DNA of 7,632 bases from CAZCZZ01 sp964503335 (GCA_964503335.1 CAZCZZ010000101.1:1-7632); one strand, 5' to 3'; positions 1 to 5,818 are shown, numbered from the stretch's first letter. The notes: a model not told the origin generated them from the sequence alone. Numbers and translations are program-made.

Positions 1-807
1 GAGATCATCCGCATCGGCCTCGCCGAGGACAACGCGGCGGACGACATCACGACGCTGGCGACGCTCAAGAAAGGCGACCGCGTCAAAGCCATCTTCCGCG
101 CGAAACAGGACGGCGTGATCGCGGGACTCCCGATCGCTTCACAGGTTTTTGCAGCCCTGGGCAATGGCTGTCGCTTCAAAGCCCTCGTGAAAGACGGCTC
201 CTTCGTCCGCAGTGGCAAGATCATTGCGACGGTCAACGGCCCCGCCCGCCTCATCCTGTCGGGCGAACGCCTCGCGCTGAATCTTTTGCAGCGCATGTCC
301 GGCATCGCCACGTTGACTCGTCGCTACGTCGACGCCGTAAAGGGATCCGGGGTAACCATCCTCGACACACGCAAGACAGCCCCCGGCCTCCGCCACCTCG
401 ACAAATACGCCGTGCGTATGGGCGGAGCGACAAACCATCGTATGACCCTCAACGACCTCGCGATGATCAAGGACAACCACATCCGCCTCGCCGGATCGAT
501 CACCGAAGCCGTAAAACGCGTGCGCCGTAAGTATCCTAAAGCACGCATCGAAGTGGAAACGGCCAACCTGAAGCAAGTCGACGAAGCGCTGGCGTCAAAA
601 GCCGACATCATCATGCTCGACAACATGACCCCCGCCCTCATGCGGCAAGCCGTGAAACAAATCAAAGGCCGCGCCAAAATCGAAGCCTCAGGCTCCATCA
701 GCCTGGAATCGATCCGAACCGTCGCGAAAACGGGCGTCGACTTCATCTCCATCGGCCGCCTCACCCACTCCGCCCCCGCCCTGGACATCTCGATGAAGCT
801 GGTCTGA
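1..807 (+). CDS. nadC: Quinolinate phosphoribosyltransferase (nicotinate-nucleotide pyrophosphorylase, carboxylating), 5'-truncated
   Basis: The enzyme converts quinolinate and PRPP to nicotinate mononucleotide, CO2 and pyrophosphate in the cytoplasm, a committed step of de novo NAD synthesis. The frame is open from base 1, so the start codon lies upstream. The 268 residues present compare with about 280-290 in the family, so roughly 15-20 are missing. The N-terminal part has the typical AEDNAADDITT segment and GERLALNLLQRMSGIATLT. The barrel part has LDTRKTAPGLRHLDKYAVR, GGATNHRM and IKDNHI, where the family's active-site Arg, His and Lys residues lie. Further on are EVET, IIMLDNM and EASGSISLESI, ending with DFISIGRLTHSAPALDISMKL. 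The GTG at 115 is internal coding sequence, not the start. nadA follows on the same strand after a repeat-filled gap, which fits a NAD operon. Identification is secure; nothing looks damaged. Confidence 0.96.
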   Translation, partial: EIIRIGLAEDNAADDITTLATLKKGDRVKAIFRAKQDGVIAGLPIASQVFAALGNGCRFKALVKDGSFVRSGKIIATVNGPARLILSGERLALNLLQRMSGIATLTRRYVDAVKGSGVTILDTRKTAPGLRHLDKYAVRMGGATNHRMTLNDLAMIKDNHIRLAGSITEAVKRVRRKYPKARIEVETANLKQVDEALASKADIIMLDNMTPALMRQAVKQIKGRAKIEASGSISLESIRTVAKTGVDFISIGRLTHSAPALDISMKLV

Positions 808-820
808 TTCGGAACCGGAG

Positions 821-921
821 TTGCCCACGGAGGTCACGGATGAAGAGGATAATCGGAATTCTGAAAAACCAGCAATTAATCTGATCTTCCCATCCGTGCT
901 ATCCGTGACCTCCGTGGGCAA
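821..921. repeat. Perfect 21-bp inverted repeat (arms 821-841 and 901-921) in the nadC-nadA gap
   Basis: The left arm (821-841, beginning TTGCCCACGGAGG) is the exact reverse complement of the right arm (901-921, ending CCTCCGTGGGCAA), with 59 bases between them. In RNA this would give a very stable stem directly after nadC. It has no U-run after the right arm, so it is not a standard intrinsic terminator, although it could still act as a 3' stabiliser. The arms are built from the same TCCGTG-type unit that recurs just downstream, so this is probably one copy of a dispersed repeat family rather than a gene-specific structure. Confidence 0.85.
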
Positions 922-964
922 ACAATCTTCTCCGACTTCCGTGTATTCCGTGTGTTCCGTGGGC
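893..964. repeat. Two blocks of 9-bp-period TCCGTGNNN repeats
   Basis: TCCGTG occurs at 893, 902 and 911, spaced exactly 9 bp apart, and again at 938, 947 and 956, also 9 bp apart. In both blocks the third unit continues as TCCGTGGGCA. Between the blocks lies a partial copy (TCCGAC at 931). The left inverted-repeat arm at 821-841 carries two such units on the opposite strand. An open frame across this stretch (821-1015) translates to SVTSVG-like repetition and has no features of a protein, so I treat the region as non-coding repeat. Confidence 0.85.
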
Positions 965-1011
965 ACTCCCGTTCCGCCGCCTCGTAATGCAGCATTGAGG
1001 CAGACCGATGG

Positions 1012-1980
1012 ATGACTTATCGTGGTGGTGTGAATACGACGACTGACATCGTGAGTGAGATCAAGGCTCTCAAAGTGGCGAAGAATGCGGTCATTCTGGC
1101 CCACAACTATGAGCGGCCGGAAGTGCAGGATATTGCGGACTTCGTGGGAGATTCCCTGGGCCTGTCGCGGCAGGCGGCGGCAACGTCGGCGGAGCGGATT
1201 GTCTTCTGCGGCGTTCACTTCATGGCGGAGACGGCTTCGATCCTGAGTCCCGACAAGAAGATCCTGCTCCCCGATTTGAACGCGGGCTGCTCCCTCGCAG
1301 CAACGATTACTGCCGATGAATTGCGCACGTGGAAAGCCAAGCATCCCGGGGCAATCGTCGTGAGCTATGTAAACACGACAGCCGAAGTGAAGGCGGAGAC
1401 CGACTATTGCTGCACGTCATCGAATGCTGTGAAGGTGGTTCAGTCAATTCCGGCCGACAAAGAGATCCTGTTCCTGCCCGACATGTTCCTCGGCGCGTAT
1501 GTGAAGAAGATCACCGGTCGCGAGAACATGCGAATCTGGGCGGGCGAATGTCATGTCCACGCGGGCATTCGTCCCGAGGATATGAAGGCGGTTCGCGCCG
1601 AGCACCCGAAAGCCGAATTCCTCATCCATCCCGAATGCGGCTGCGCGTCGGCGACAATGCTCTTCGCGCAGGAGAATCCGGACGCGTTCCAGGACGCGAA
1701 ACTCCTGTCCACCGAAGGCATGGTGAACTACGCCGCCAGCTCACCGTCGAAGGAATTCCTCATCGCTACCGAGACCGGCATCATGCACCGCATGGAGCTC
1801 CTGAATCCCGACAAGAAGTTCTACCCCGTGAACCGCAAAGCCATCTGCCAGTTCATGAAGATGATCACCCTCCCCAAGATTCTCCGCTCGCTCCAGGAAG
1901 ATGTCTTCGAGGTGAAGGTCCCGAAGGCCACCGCCGACAAGGCACGGCTTGCGATCGAGCGCATGGTTGCGATTGGCTGA
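1012..1980 (+). CDS. nadA: Quinolinate synthase A
   Basis: NadA is a [4Fe-4S] enzyme that condenses iminoaspartate with dihydroxyacetone phosphate to form quinolinate, the substrate of NadC encoded just upstream. The 322-residue length is normal. Family motifs are clear: ILAHNYERPEVQDIADFVGDSL (about 28-49), FCGVHFMAETASIL (65-78), LPDLNAGCSLA (86-96), GECHVH (178-183), HPECGC (207-212), and TETGIMHRM (253-261). The likely cluster ligands are Cys93, Cys180 and Cys279; their spacings of 87 and 99 resemble the E. coli enzyme. Cys209 and Cys211 in HPECGC are extra cysteines and probably not ligands. The start at 1012 is chosen because the ATG at 1008 is in another frame that stops quickly. Only a poor TGAGG (996-1000) precedes it, and a GTG at 1030 is an alternative start. 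Its partner nadB (L-aspartate oxidase) is not in the window. Confidence 0.96.
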   Translation: MTYRGGVNTTTDIVSEIKALKVAKNAVILAHNYERPEVQDIADFVGDSLGLSRQAAATSAERIVFCGVHFMAETASILSPDKKILLPDLNAGCSLAATITADELRTWKAKHPGAIVVSYVNTTAEVKAETDYCCTSSNAVKVVQSIPADKEILFLPDMFLGAYVKKITGRENMRIWAGECHVHAGIRPEDMKAVRAEHPKAEFLIHPECGCASATMLFAQENPDAFQDAKLLSTEGMVNYAASSPSKEFLIATETGIMHRMELLNPDKKFYPVNRKAICQFMKMITLPKILRSLQEDVFEVKVPKATADKARLAIERMVAIG

Positions 1981-2008
1981 TTTGTCATTTGTCATTGGTC
2001 ACTTGTTC
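1981..2008. repeat. Four tandem 7-bp units between nadA and the radical SAM gene
   Basis: The whole 29-bp gap after the nadA stop is four heptamers: TTTGTCA, TTTGTCA, TTGGTCA and CTTGTTC, followed by a single G and the ATG at 2010. The first two units are identical and the later ones diverge. The segment contains no purine-rich Shine-Dalgarno sequence. It may be part of a dispersed repeat family, or slippage-generated sequence filling the gap. Confidence 0.75.
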
Positions 2009-2009
2009 G

Positions 2010-3572
2010 ATGCCTGACGTCATTTTATCCACACTCAACGCGCGCTACTCGCATGCTTCATTTGCGCTGAGGTATCTGCTCGCCAACATGGGCCCGCTGC
2101 GCGAACGCACGCGGTTGATGGAGTTCGAGTGCAAGAATGATCCTGCGAAGATTGCGGAGGCTCTACTCGCTTCGTCACCACGCATTGTGGCGCTAGGCGT
2201 CTACATCTGGAATGTGGTAAAGTCGACGGAGGTCGTGCGCCATTTGAAGACGCGAGCGCCGGATGTCGTAGTCGTGGTCGGAGGTCCCGAGGTCAGTTTC
2301 GAGATCGAGGAGCAGGAGATTTGTCGTCTGGCCGACTATGTGGTCGCGGGCGAAGCGGACTTCACCTTCCCTGAGCTTTGTTCACGACTTCTGGAGGGGC
2401 AGGCTGCGCCCGACCGGATCATCCAGAGCCCACCCGCCGACGTCCGGAAGCTGGTCCTGCCCTACGACCTCTATACCGCCGACGACATCGCCAACCGCAT
2501 TGTCTACGTCGAAGCCTCACGCGGATGCCCATTCACCTGCGAATTCTGTCTTTCATCGCTCGACGTTCCATTGCGCCGCTTTCCGCTCGAAACGTTTCTT
2601 CCGGCCATGCAGGACTTATTGGATCGCGGGTTGCGTCACTTCAAATTCGTGGACCGCACTTTCAACCTCAGCATCGCCTACAGCATGAAGTTGCTGGAGT
2701 TCTTCCTCGAACGCTACACGCCGGGATTGTTCCTGCATTTCGAAATGATTCCCGACAGGTTGCCGCTGGAACTGCGCGAAATCATCTGCGCCTTTCCGCC
2801 GGGGACACTTCAATTCGAAGTGGGCATCCAGACGTTCAACGAGTCGGTGGCGAAGCGGATCAAGCGGAAGCAGGACTACGTGAAGACCGTGGACAACCTG
2901 CGCTTCCTGCTCGAACAGACCGGGTCCTACATCCACGCGGACCTGATCTACGGCCTGCCCGGCGAAGACCTCGCGAGCTTCGCCGCGGGTTTCGATCGCC
3001 TCTACGCCCTGCGTCCGCAGGAGATCCAGGTCAACCAGCTCAAGCGACTGCGCGGCACACCGATTGTGCGACACGACACCGAGTGGGCCATGAAGTACGG
3101 CAAGGATGCGCCGTACGAAGTGGAGAGCACGGCGACGATGGATGCCGAAACGCTGCTGAGGCTCCGGCGCTTCAGTCGCTTCTGGGATCTGGTTGCGAAC
3201 AGCGGCAACTTCCTGGAAACGACGCCACGGCTTTTCCGCGACGCGCCATCGGCATTCTTCCAAGGATTGGAACTTTCGGATTTTCTTTTTCCAAGGTTTG
3301 GAAAAACCCACGCGCTGTCGCTCGATGACCTTGCGCTCGGCCTTTTCGATTTCCTGGTAGCGCGTTGCGGGGCCTCGAAAGAAGAAGCGGCGACGGTTGT
3401 CGCTCGCGATATCGCGCGCGGTGGGCGACGGGATGTCCCTGTAGCGCTGCGACCGCACCTATCTGGAGATTGGCCCCGCGCGGATCGCACCGCGCGGGCA
3501 TCAGGCCTGAAACGTCAGGCGCGGCGCGCTACTCCATCACCTTCACCGGCGTCCCCAGCTTCACCATCTTGA
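2010..3572 (+). CDS. B12-binding-domain radical SAM protein (DUF4080-like), substrate unknown
   Basis: This is a 520-residue cytoplasmic protein with a cobalamin-binding-type N-terminal region (1-130) and a radical SAM barrel (about 160-360). The N-terminal region starts VILSTLNARYSHASFALRYL and contains VVVVGGPEVSFE at 87-98 and VVAGEADFTFPEL. The barrel carries the cluster motif Cys173-x3-Cys177-x2-Cys180 in EASRGCPFTCEFC, preceded by PYDLYTADDIANRIVYVE. Later motifs are FEVGIQTFN (269-277), HADLIYGLPGED (309-320) and LKRLRGTPI (344-352), typical of the class. The rest (about 370-505) resembles the DUF4080 tail. No DxHxxG cobalamin-His motif is present, so any B12 would have to bind in the base-off/His-off manner, or the domain may be vestigial. 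The open frame continues upstream to 1329, but that part is the shadow of nadA; ATG 2010 begins the conserved N-terminus. There is no Shine-Dalgarno sequence. The last 44 bp overlap the convergent L,D-transpeptidase gene. The chemistry cannot be predicted from sequence. Confidence 0.9.
   Translation: MPDVILSTLNARYSHASFALRYLLANMGPLRERTRLMEFECKNDPAKIAEALLASSPRIVALGVYIWNVVKSTEVVRHLKTRAPDVVVVVGGPEVSFEIEEQEICRLADYVVAGEADFTFPELCSRLLEGQAAPDRIIQSPPADVRKLVLPYDLYTADDIANRIVYVEASRGCPFTCEFCLSSLDVPLRRFPLETFLPAMQDLLDRGLRHFKFVDRTFNLSIAYSMKLLEFFLERYTPGLFLHFEMIPDRLPLELREIICAFPPGTLQFEVGIQTFNESVAKRIKRKQDYVKTVDNLRFLLEQTGSYIHADLIYGLPGEDLASFAAGFDRLYALRPQEIQVNQLKRLRGTPIVRHDTEWAMKYGKDAPYEVESTATMDAETLLRLRRFSRFWDLVANSGNFLETTPRLFRDAPSAFFQGLELSDFLFPRFGKTHALSLDDLALGLFDFLVARCGASKEEAATVVARDIARGGRRDVPVALRPHLSGDWPRADRTARASGLKRQARRATPSPSPASPASPS
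3258..3306. repeat. Pair of matched palindromes with core TTCCAA-GGN-TTGGAA inside the radical SAM gene
   Basis: At 3258-3272, TTCCAA and TTGGAA flank GGA. At 3286-3306 the same core is extended to perfect 9-bp arms, TTTTTCCAA and TTGGAAAAA, flanking GGT. The centres are 31 bp apart, close to three helical turns, so both lie on the same DNA face. The sequence is in frame, encoding FFQGLE and FLFPRFGK, and does not break the protein. Its AT-rich character stands out from the GC-rich surroundings. Confidence 0.85.
3475..3520. terminator. Two adjacent GC-rich hairpins at the convergent gene ends
   Basis: Hairpin 1 pairs CCCGCGCG (3475-3482) with CGCGCGGG (3491-3498) around an 8-base loop. Hairpin 2 pairs GCCTGA (3505-3510) with TCAGGC (3515-3520) around the loop AACG. 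They lie just past the stop of the minus-strand L,D-transpeptidase gene (3529) and inside the 3' end of the radical SAM coding sequence. Neither has a U-run on either strand. A terminator or transcript-end stabilising role for the minus-strand operon is plausible from position but not proven. Confidence 0.4.
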
Positions 3573-4593
3573 CGAGCTTCGCCGCGTTCCAGTTCGCGAG
3601 GCGGAAGCAGCCGTGGGATTCTGTTTTGCCGATGTCTTCCGGCCAAGCCGTGCCGTGGATACCGTAGCCGGGACGATCCAAGCTCAGCCACGCCACACCC
3701 ACGGGGTTGTTCGGACCCGGCGGGATCACCAGCTTCACCGTCATCTGCTGCGCCTCGGGGTCCTCGGGGAATACGGCGGGGTCAAACGTGTAGATGGGAT
3801 CCGACGCGGCGTTGACGATCTTCAGATCACCCACGGGGCGCTTGGCGACATCCTTCGCGATCGAGCACGGGAAGAAGAGCACGAGCCGGTTGTCCGCGTC
3901 GTAGCCTTTGAGCTGTCGCCTGCTGAGCGAGATCTCCAGGCGCGCCGCTTCAACCCATTTTGCGGGTTTCACGCGGGGTACATCCACCAGGCTGCCCGCC
4001 GGAGGATTCGGCCAGTCGAGGCCGGGATTCATGCGTCGGATGGTTTCCTCGGCGCAGTTGTGCTTTTCGGCGACGAGCTCAAGGATGGTCGCAAAGCCAA
4101 GCCGCTTCCGCACTGCGCGCTGGCGCCACGACGAGGGGTGATCGGTCAGCGCCGCGTGGTCTTCCGCCGTCACCTCGTACTTCATGAACTGGCTCTCGAT
4201 GTCCCCCACGCGATTGAGCGTCGGCTCATCCACTTCACCGGTCACGGGAAGCCCGCGGATATCCTGCCACGTGCGCAGCACATCGCGCATGCGCTCGCTC
4301 AGCTCACCGTCGATCGCATTGCAGGAGAAGTTGCTGCGATCCAGGGCTGCTTGCACCGCCACCATCGTTCGGAACGGAACCGCAGGCTCCGCCTCCACAA
4401 CCGGCTCCACATCTTCGATGACAGGTGGCGTGACTTCCACGACAGGCTCCGTCTTCACGGGCTCCACCGGCAGGACGTCCACCGCAGGCTGCTCGGACGG
4501 AATTACCACTGGTGGCTTGCGCGGACCGGATGTGGCGCAGCCCGCCGCGAGGGACATAGAAACGAGTACCACTTGACGAATGACCGAATTCAT
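3529..4593 (-). CDS. Lipoprotein L,D-transpeptidase (YkuD) with PG-binding-like and LysM-like regions
   Basis: This 354-residue envelope enzyme is predicted to act on peptidoglycan, forming 3-3 crosslinks or attaching proteins to stem peptides. It begins with a signal sequence and a lipobox-like LAAGC with Cys19 as lipidation site. A long Pro/Val/Glu-rich spacer follows (about 25-72). Next come a peptidoglycan-binding-1-like region (about 75-130), containing VQAALDRSNF and DGELSERMRDVLRTWQ, and a LysM-like stretch (about 160-207) containing ILELVAEKHNC and IRRMNPGLDWPNP. The YkuD domain is C-terminal (about 217-354), with GIHGTAWPEDIG (His313) and ESHGCFRL (Ser326, His327, catalytic Cys329, Arg331). 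The set of active-site residues is complete. The gene is last in a minus-strand operon, 9 bp after the MerR-like gene, and its Shine-Dalgarno sequence overlaps that gene's stop. It could act as an LdtD/LdtE-type crosslinker or an Lpp-type anchoring enzyme; sequence alone does not decide. Confidence 0.93.
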   Translation of the reverse strand: MNSVIRQVVLVSMSLAAGCATSGPRKPPVVIPSEQPAVDVLPVEPVKTEPVVEVTPPVIEDVEPVVEAEPAVPFRTMVAVQAALDRSNFSCNAIDGELSERMRDVLRTWQDIRGLPVTGEVDEPTLNRVGDIESQFMKYEVTAEDHAALTDHPSSWRQRAVRKRLGFATILELVAEKHNCAEETIRRMNPGLDWPNPPAGSLVDVPRVKPAKWVEAARLEISLSRRQLKGYDADNRLVLFFPCSIAKDVAKRPVGDLKIVNAASDPIYTFDPAVFPEDPEAQQMTVKLVIPPGPNNPVGVAWLSLDRPGYGIHGTAWPEDIGKTESHGCFRLANWNAAKLVKMVKLGTPVKVME

Positions 4594-4596
4594 AAA

Positions 4597-4603
4597 CCTC
4601 CTT
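4597..4603 (-). promoter_or_regulatory. Strong Shine-Dalgarno AAGGAGG overlapping the upstream stop codon
   Basis: On the minus strand the sequence reads TGAAGGAGGTTTATG. The final A of the MerR-like gene's TGA is the first base of AAGGAGG, and the L,D-transpeptidase ATG follows after only three bases. This supports the start at 4593 and coupled translation of the two genes. The spacing is shorter than the usual 5-9 bases, which could reduce independent initiation. Confidence 0.8.
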
Positions 4604-5166
4604 CAACAAACCCTGTCGGCCCACGCGAGGGCTCGACGCACCACAAGCCGCTCTTCCTGCATACGCCGTTTCAGGCGTTCAAGCTGGCGACTATACACTT
4701 TGCAGAACGCATTCACGTCCTCACCCATGGCCTGCCCGCTGAACAACTCCTTACCGCTGTGGCTGAAGTTCAGATGGACCTGCACCTTGCCGGAATGGAG
4801 CGGCGCCCCCACGTCGTAGCCGGTGAGAAAGAGATTCGATTCGGAGCGATCGCCATTCTGGCAGGAGTCGAGATACCACGTCGGCGAGTCCGACGAAGAA
4901 TCCACGTGCAGCATTTCCAGGATGCGCTTCTCCTTGATGAAGAGGTCGCGAATGTCCTCGAGGGAAATGTTCAACGTGCGCAGCGCGACGATCTTGAGCA
5001 TGAACTGGAGGTAGGCGTCCGAATAGCGTTCGCTGTTCCCCGGGATATACATATCGAGCCCGGTCTGCAGATTCCGCACGTACATCTGGGCCTTGCCGAG
5101 GGACTGGCAGAGTTCGGGAAATGAATAGGTCTTCGCCATGCGCCCCGGAGATATAACAGAACTCAT
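4603..5166 (-). CDS. MerR-like DNA-binding domain protein with a novel C-terminal region
   Basis: The 187-residue protein has an N-terminal MerR-type winged helix-turn-helix (about 13-86). It shows the family layout: YSFPELCQSLGKAQMYVRN (helix-turn-helix), then GLDMYIPGNSERYSDAYL in place of the usual GL...RxYxxxDL wing, then LKIVALRTLNISLEDIRDLF. The linker SSSDSPTWYLDSCQNGD (90-106) leads to a region I do not recognise (about 107-147, partly beta-like). A basic, probably helical C-terminus follows (about 150-180, CKVYSRQLERLKRRMQEERL) that could dimerise. There is no signal peptide or membrane segment. The ATG at 5166 is chosen because it overlaps the upstream stop as ATGA; ATG at 5178 and 5139 are alternatives. 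It sits between two YkuD genes, so it may regulate them or sense a cell-wall metabolite. Function is inferred from fold and context only. Confidence 0.75.
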   Translation of the reverse strand: MSSVISPGRMAKTYSFPELCQSLGKAQMYVRNLQTGLDMYIPGNSERYSDAYLQFMLKIVALRTLNISLEDIRDLFIKEKRILEMLHVDSSSDSPTWYLDSCQNGDRSESNLFLTGYDVGAPLHSGKVQVHLNFSHSGKELFSGQAMGEDVNAFCKVYSRQLERLKRRMQEERLVVRRALAWADRVC

Positions 5167-5687
5167 ACAATCACGCACAGCGTCCTTCGTCCGCGGGTTC
5201 GTTCGAAGAGGTCGAGGACGTCCAGGTTCGACATGCGTATGCAGCCTCGCGAAGCAGGGCTTCCGAGCAGGTCTTCGCGGTTCGTTCCGTGGATGTAGAT
5301 GAACCGCTTATAGCTATCCACGCCGGGTCCGGCATTCACACCAGGCTCAAGGCCGCGCAGCCAGAGGATCCGGGTGAGGATGCGATCGCGCGACGATTGG
5401 TCGCCACCGCGCACAACTTCCCCCGTAGGCTTGCGATCGCGAAATACCGTGCCCTCCTTTTCGCCGTCGCCAATCCACTCCGCCACCTCGTGCCACCCCG
5501 GCGGCGTCATCAGTGAACCCTCTGCGGCGCCGATGCCCGTCGCACTGGTGGAAATCGAGTAGGTGCAAAGGGGGCCGCTTGCATCGCGGAACTCAAGTCG
5601 CTGCGAATCCACATCTACGACGAGCAATAGCCCGTCCTGCGATAAACCAAGCCCGAGGGCTTCATCCCACAACTCATTGGTATTCAT
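5163..5687 (-). CDS. YkuD-domain protein without signal peptide; probable cytoplasmic L,D-carboxypeptidase or L,D-transpeptidase
   Basis: This 174-residue protein is essentially one YkuD domain. The N-terminus (LLLVVDVDSQRLEFRD) is the typical first strands. Then come YSISTSATGIGAAEGSLMTPPGWHEV, DRILTRILWLRGLEPG, and the active site FIYIHGTN (His133) with SRGCIRM (Ser146, Arg147, catalytic Cys149, Arg151). Arg147 replaces the usual His of SHGC, a known variation. There is no signal peptide, and the frame upstream of 5687 has no ATG, GTG or TTG before a stop, so a missed leader is unlikely. Signal-less YkuD proteins of this size are known. ElsL/LdtK of Acinetobacter baumannii is a cytoplasmic L,D-carboxypeptidase in peptidoglycan recycling, which makes a recycling role a reasonable inference here. 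It is first in the three-gene operon and overlaps the MerR-like gene by ATGA. Confidence 0.9.
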   Translation of the reverse strand: MNTNELWDEALGLGLSQDGLLLVVDVDSQRLEFRDASGPLCTYSISTSATGIGAAEGSLMTPPGWHEVAEWIGDGEKEGTVFRDRKPTGEVVRGGDQSSRDRILTRILWLRGLEPGVNAGPGVDSYKRFIYIHGTNREDLLGSPASRGCIRMSNLDVLDLFERTRGRRTLCVIV

Positions 5688-5818
5688 TAACCTACGACGC
5701 CTGTGATTCCTTAACGCGATTTCAGGCGACGGCTTTTGACGGCCGGAACGCCTTGCTCCACCCTATCTGCATTGTTCGCAACCCAATTTCAATCCCGAGT
5801 TACAAAGGAAAAGACACC
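5688..5818. promoter_or_regulatory. Divergent intergenic region between the YkuD operon and the YceI-like gene
   Basis: This 131-bp gap separates the divergent starts at 5687 (minus) and 5819 (plus), so promoters for both transcription units should be here or nearby. I found no convincing -35/-10 pair on either strand: a TTGACG at 5736 has no suitably spaced -10. A dyad lies at 5695-5731, with CGACGCCTG (5695-5703) and CAGGCGACG (5723-5731) matching at 8 of 9 paired positions around a 19-base centre. It is 8 bp upstream of the minus-strand start and could be an operator or a leader hairpin. Confidence 0.4.
5804..5809 (+). promoter_or_regulatory. Ribosome binding site AAAGGA of the YceI-like gene
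   Basis: AAAGGA lies 9 bases before the ATG at 5819. The frame stays open back to 5513, so this site and the signal peptide that follows are what fix the start at 5819. Confidence 0.8.

Noticed and set aside
821..921. Intrinsic terminator after nadC
   Set aside because: The 21-bp stem has a 59-base loop and no U-run, and its arms belong to a repeat family, so I list it only as a repeat.
893..964. Possible CRISPR array from regularly spaced TCCGTG units
   Set aside because: The period is only 9 bp, with 3-bp variable parts; there are no 25-40 bp repeats or spacers and no cas genes.
821..1015. Small open frame of 64 codons between nadC and nadA
   Set aside because: It is the translation of the TCCGTG repeats (SVTSVG-like repetition), has no ribosome binding site and overlaps the nadA start.
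1329..2009. Upstream extension of the radical SAM frame
   Set aside because: This part lies over nadA in another frame and translates to low-complexity Arg/Gly/His-rich sequence; conserved protein starts at 2010.
3613..5124. Long plus-strand open frame of 503 codons
   Set aside because: It is antisense to the lipoprotein L,D-transpeptidase and the MerR-like gene, is His/Arg-rich without motifs, and spans the gap between them.
5736..5769. Sigma-70-type promoter for the YceI-like gene (TTGACG with TATCTG)
   Set aside because: The spacing is 22 bp and the -10 match is poor, so it is not supportable.
5513..5818. Upstream extension of the YceI-like frame
   Set aside because: It overlaps the start of the divergent YkuD gene, and a clear ribosome binding site and signal peptide place the start at 5819.
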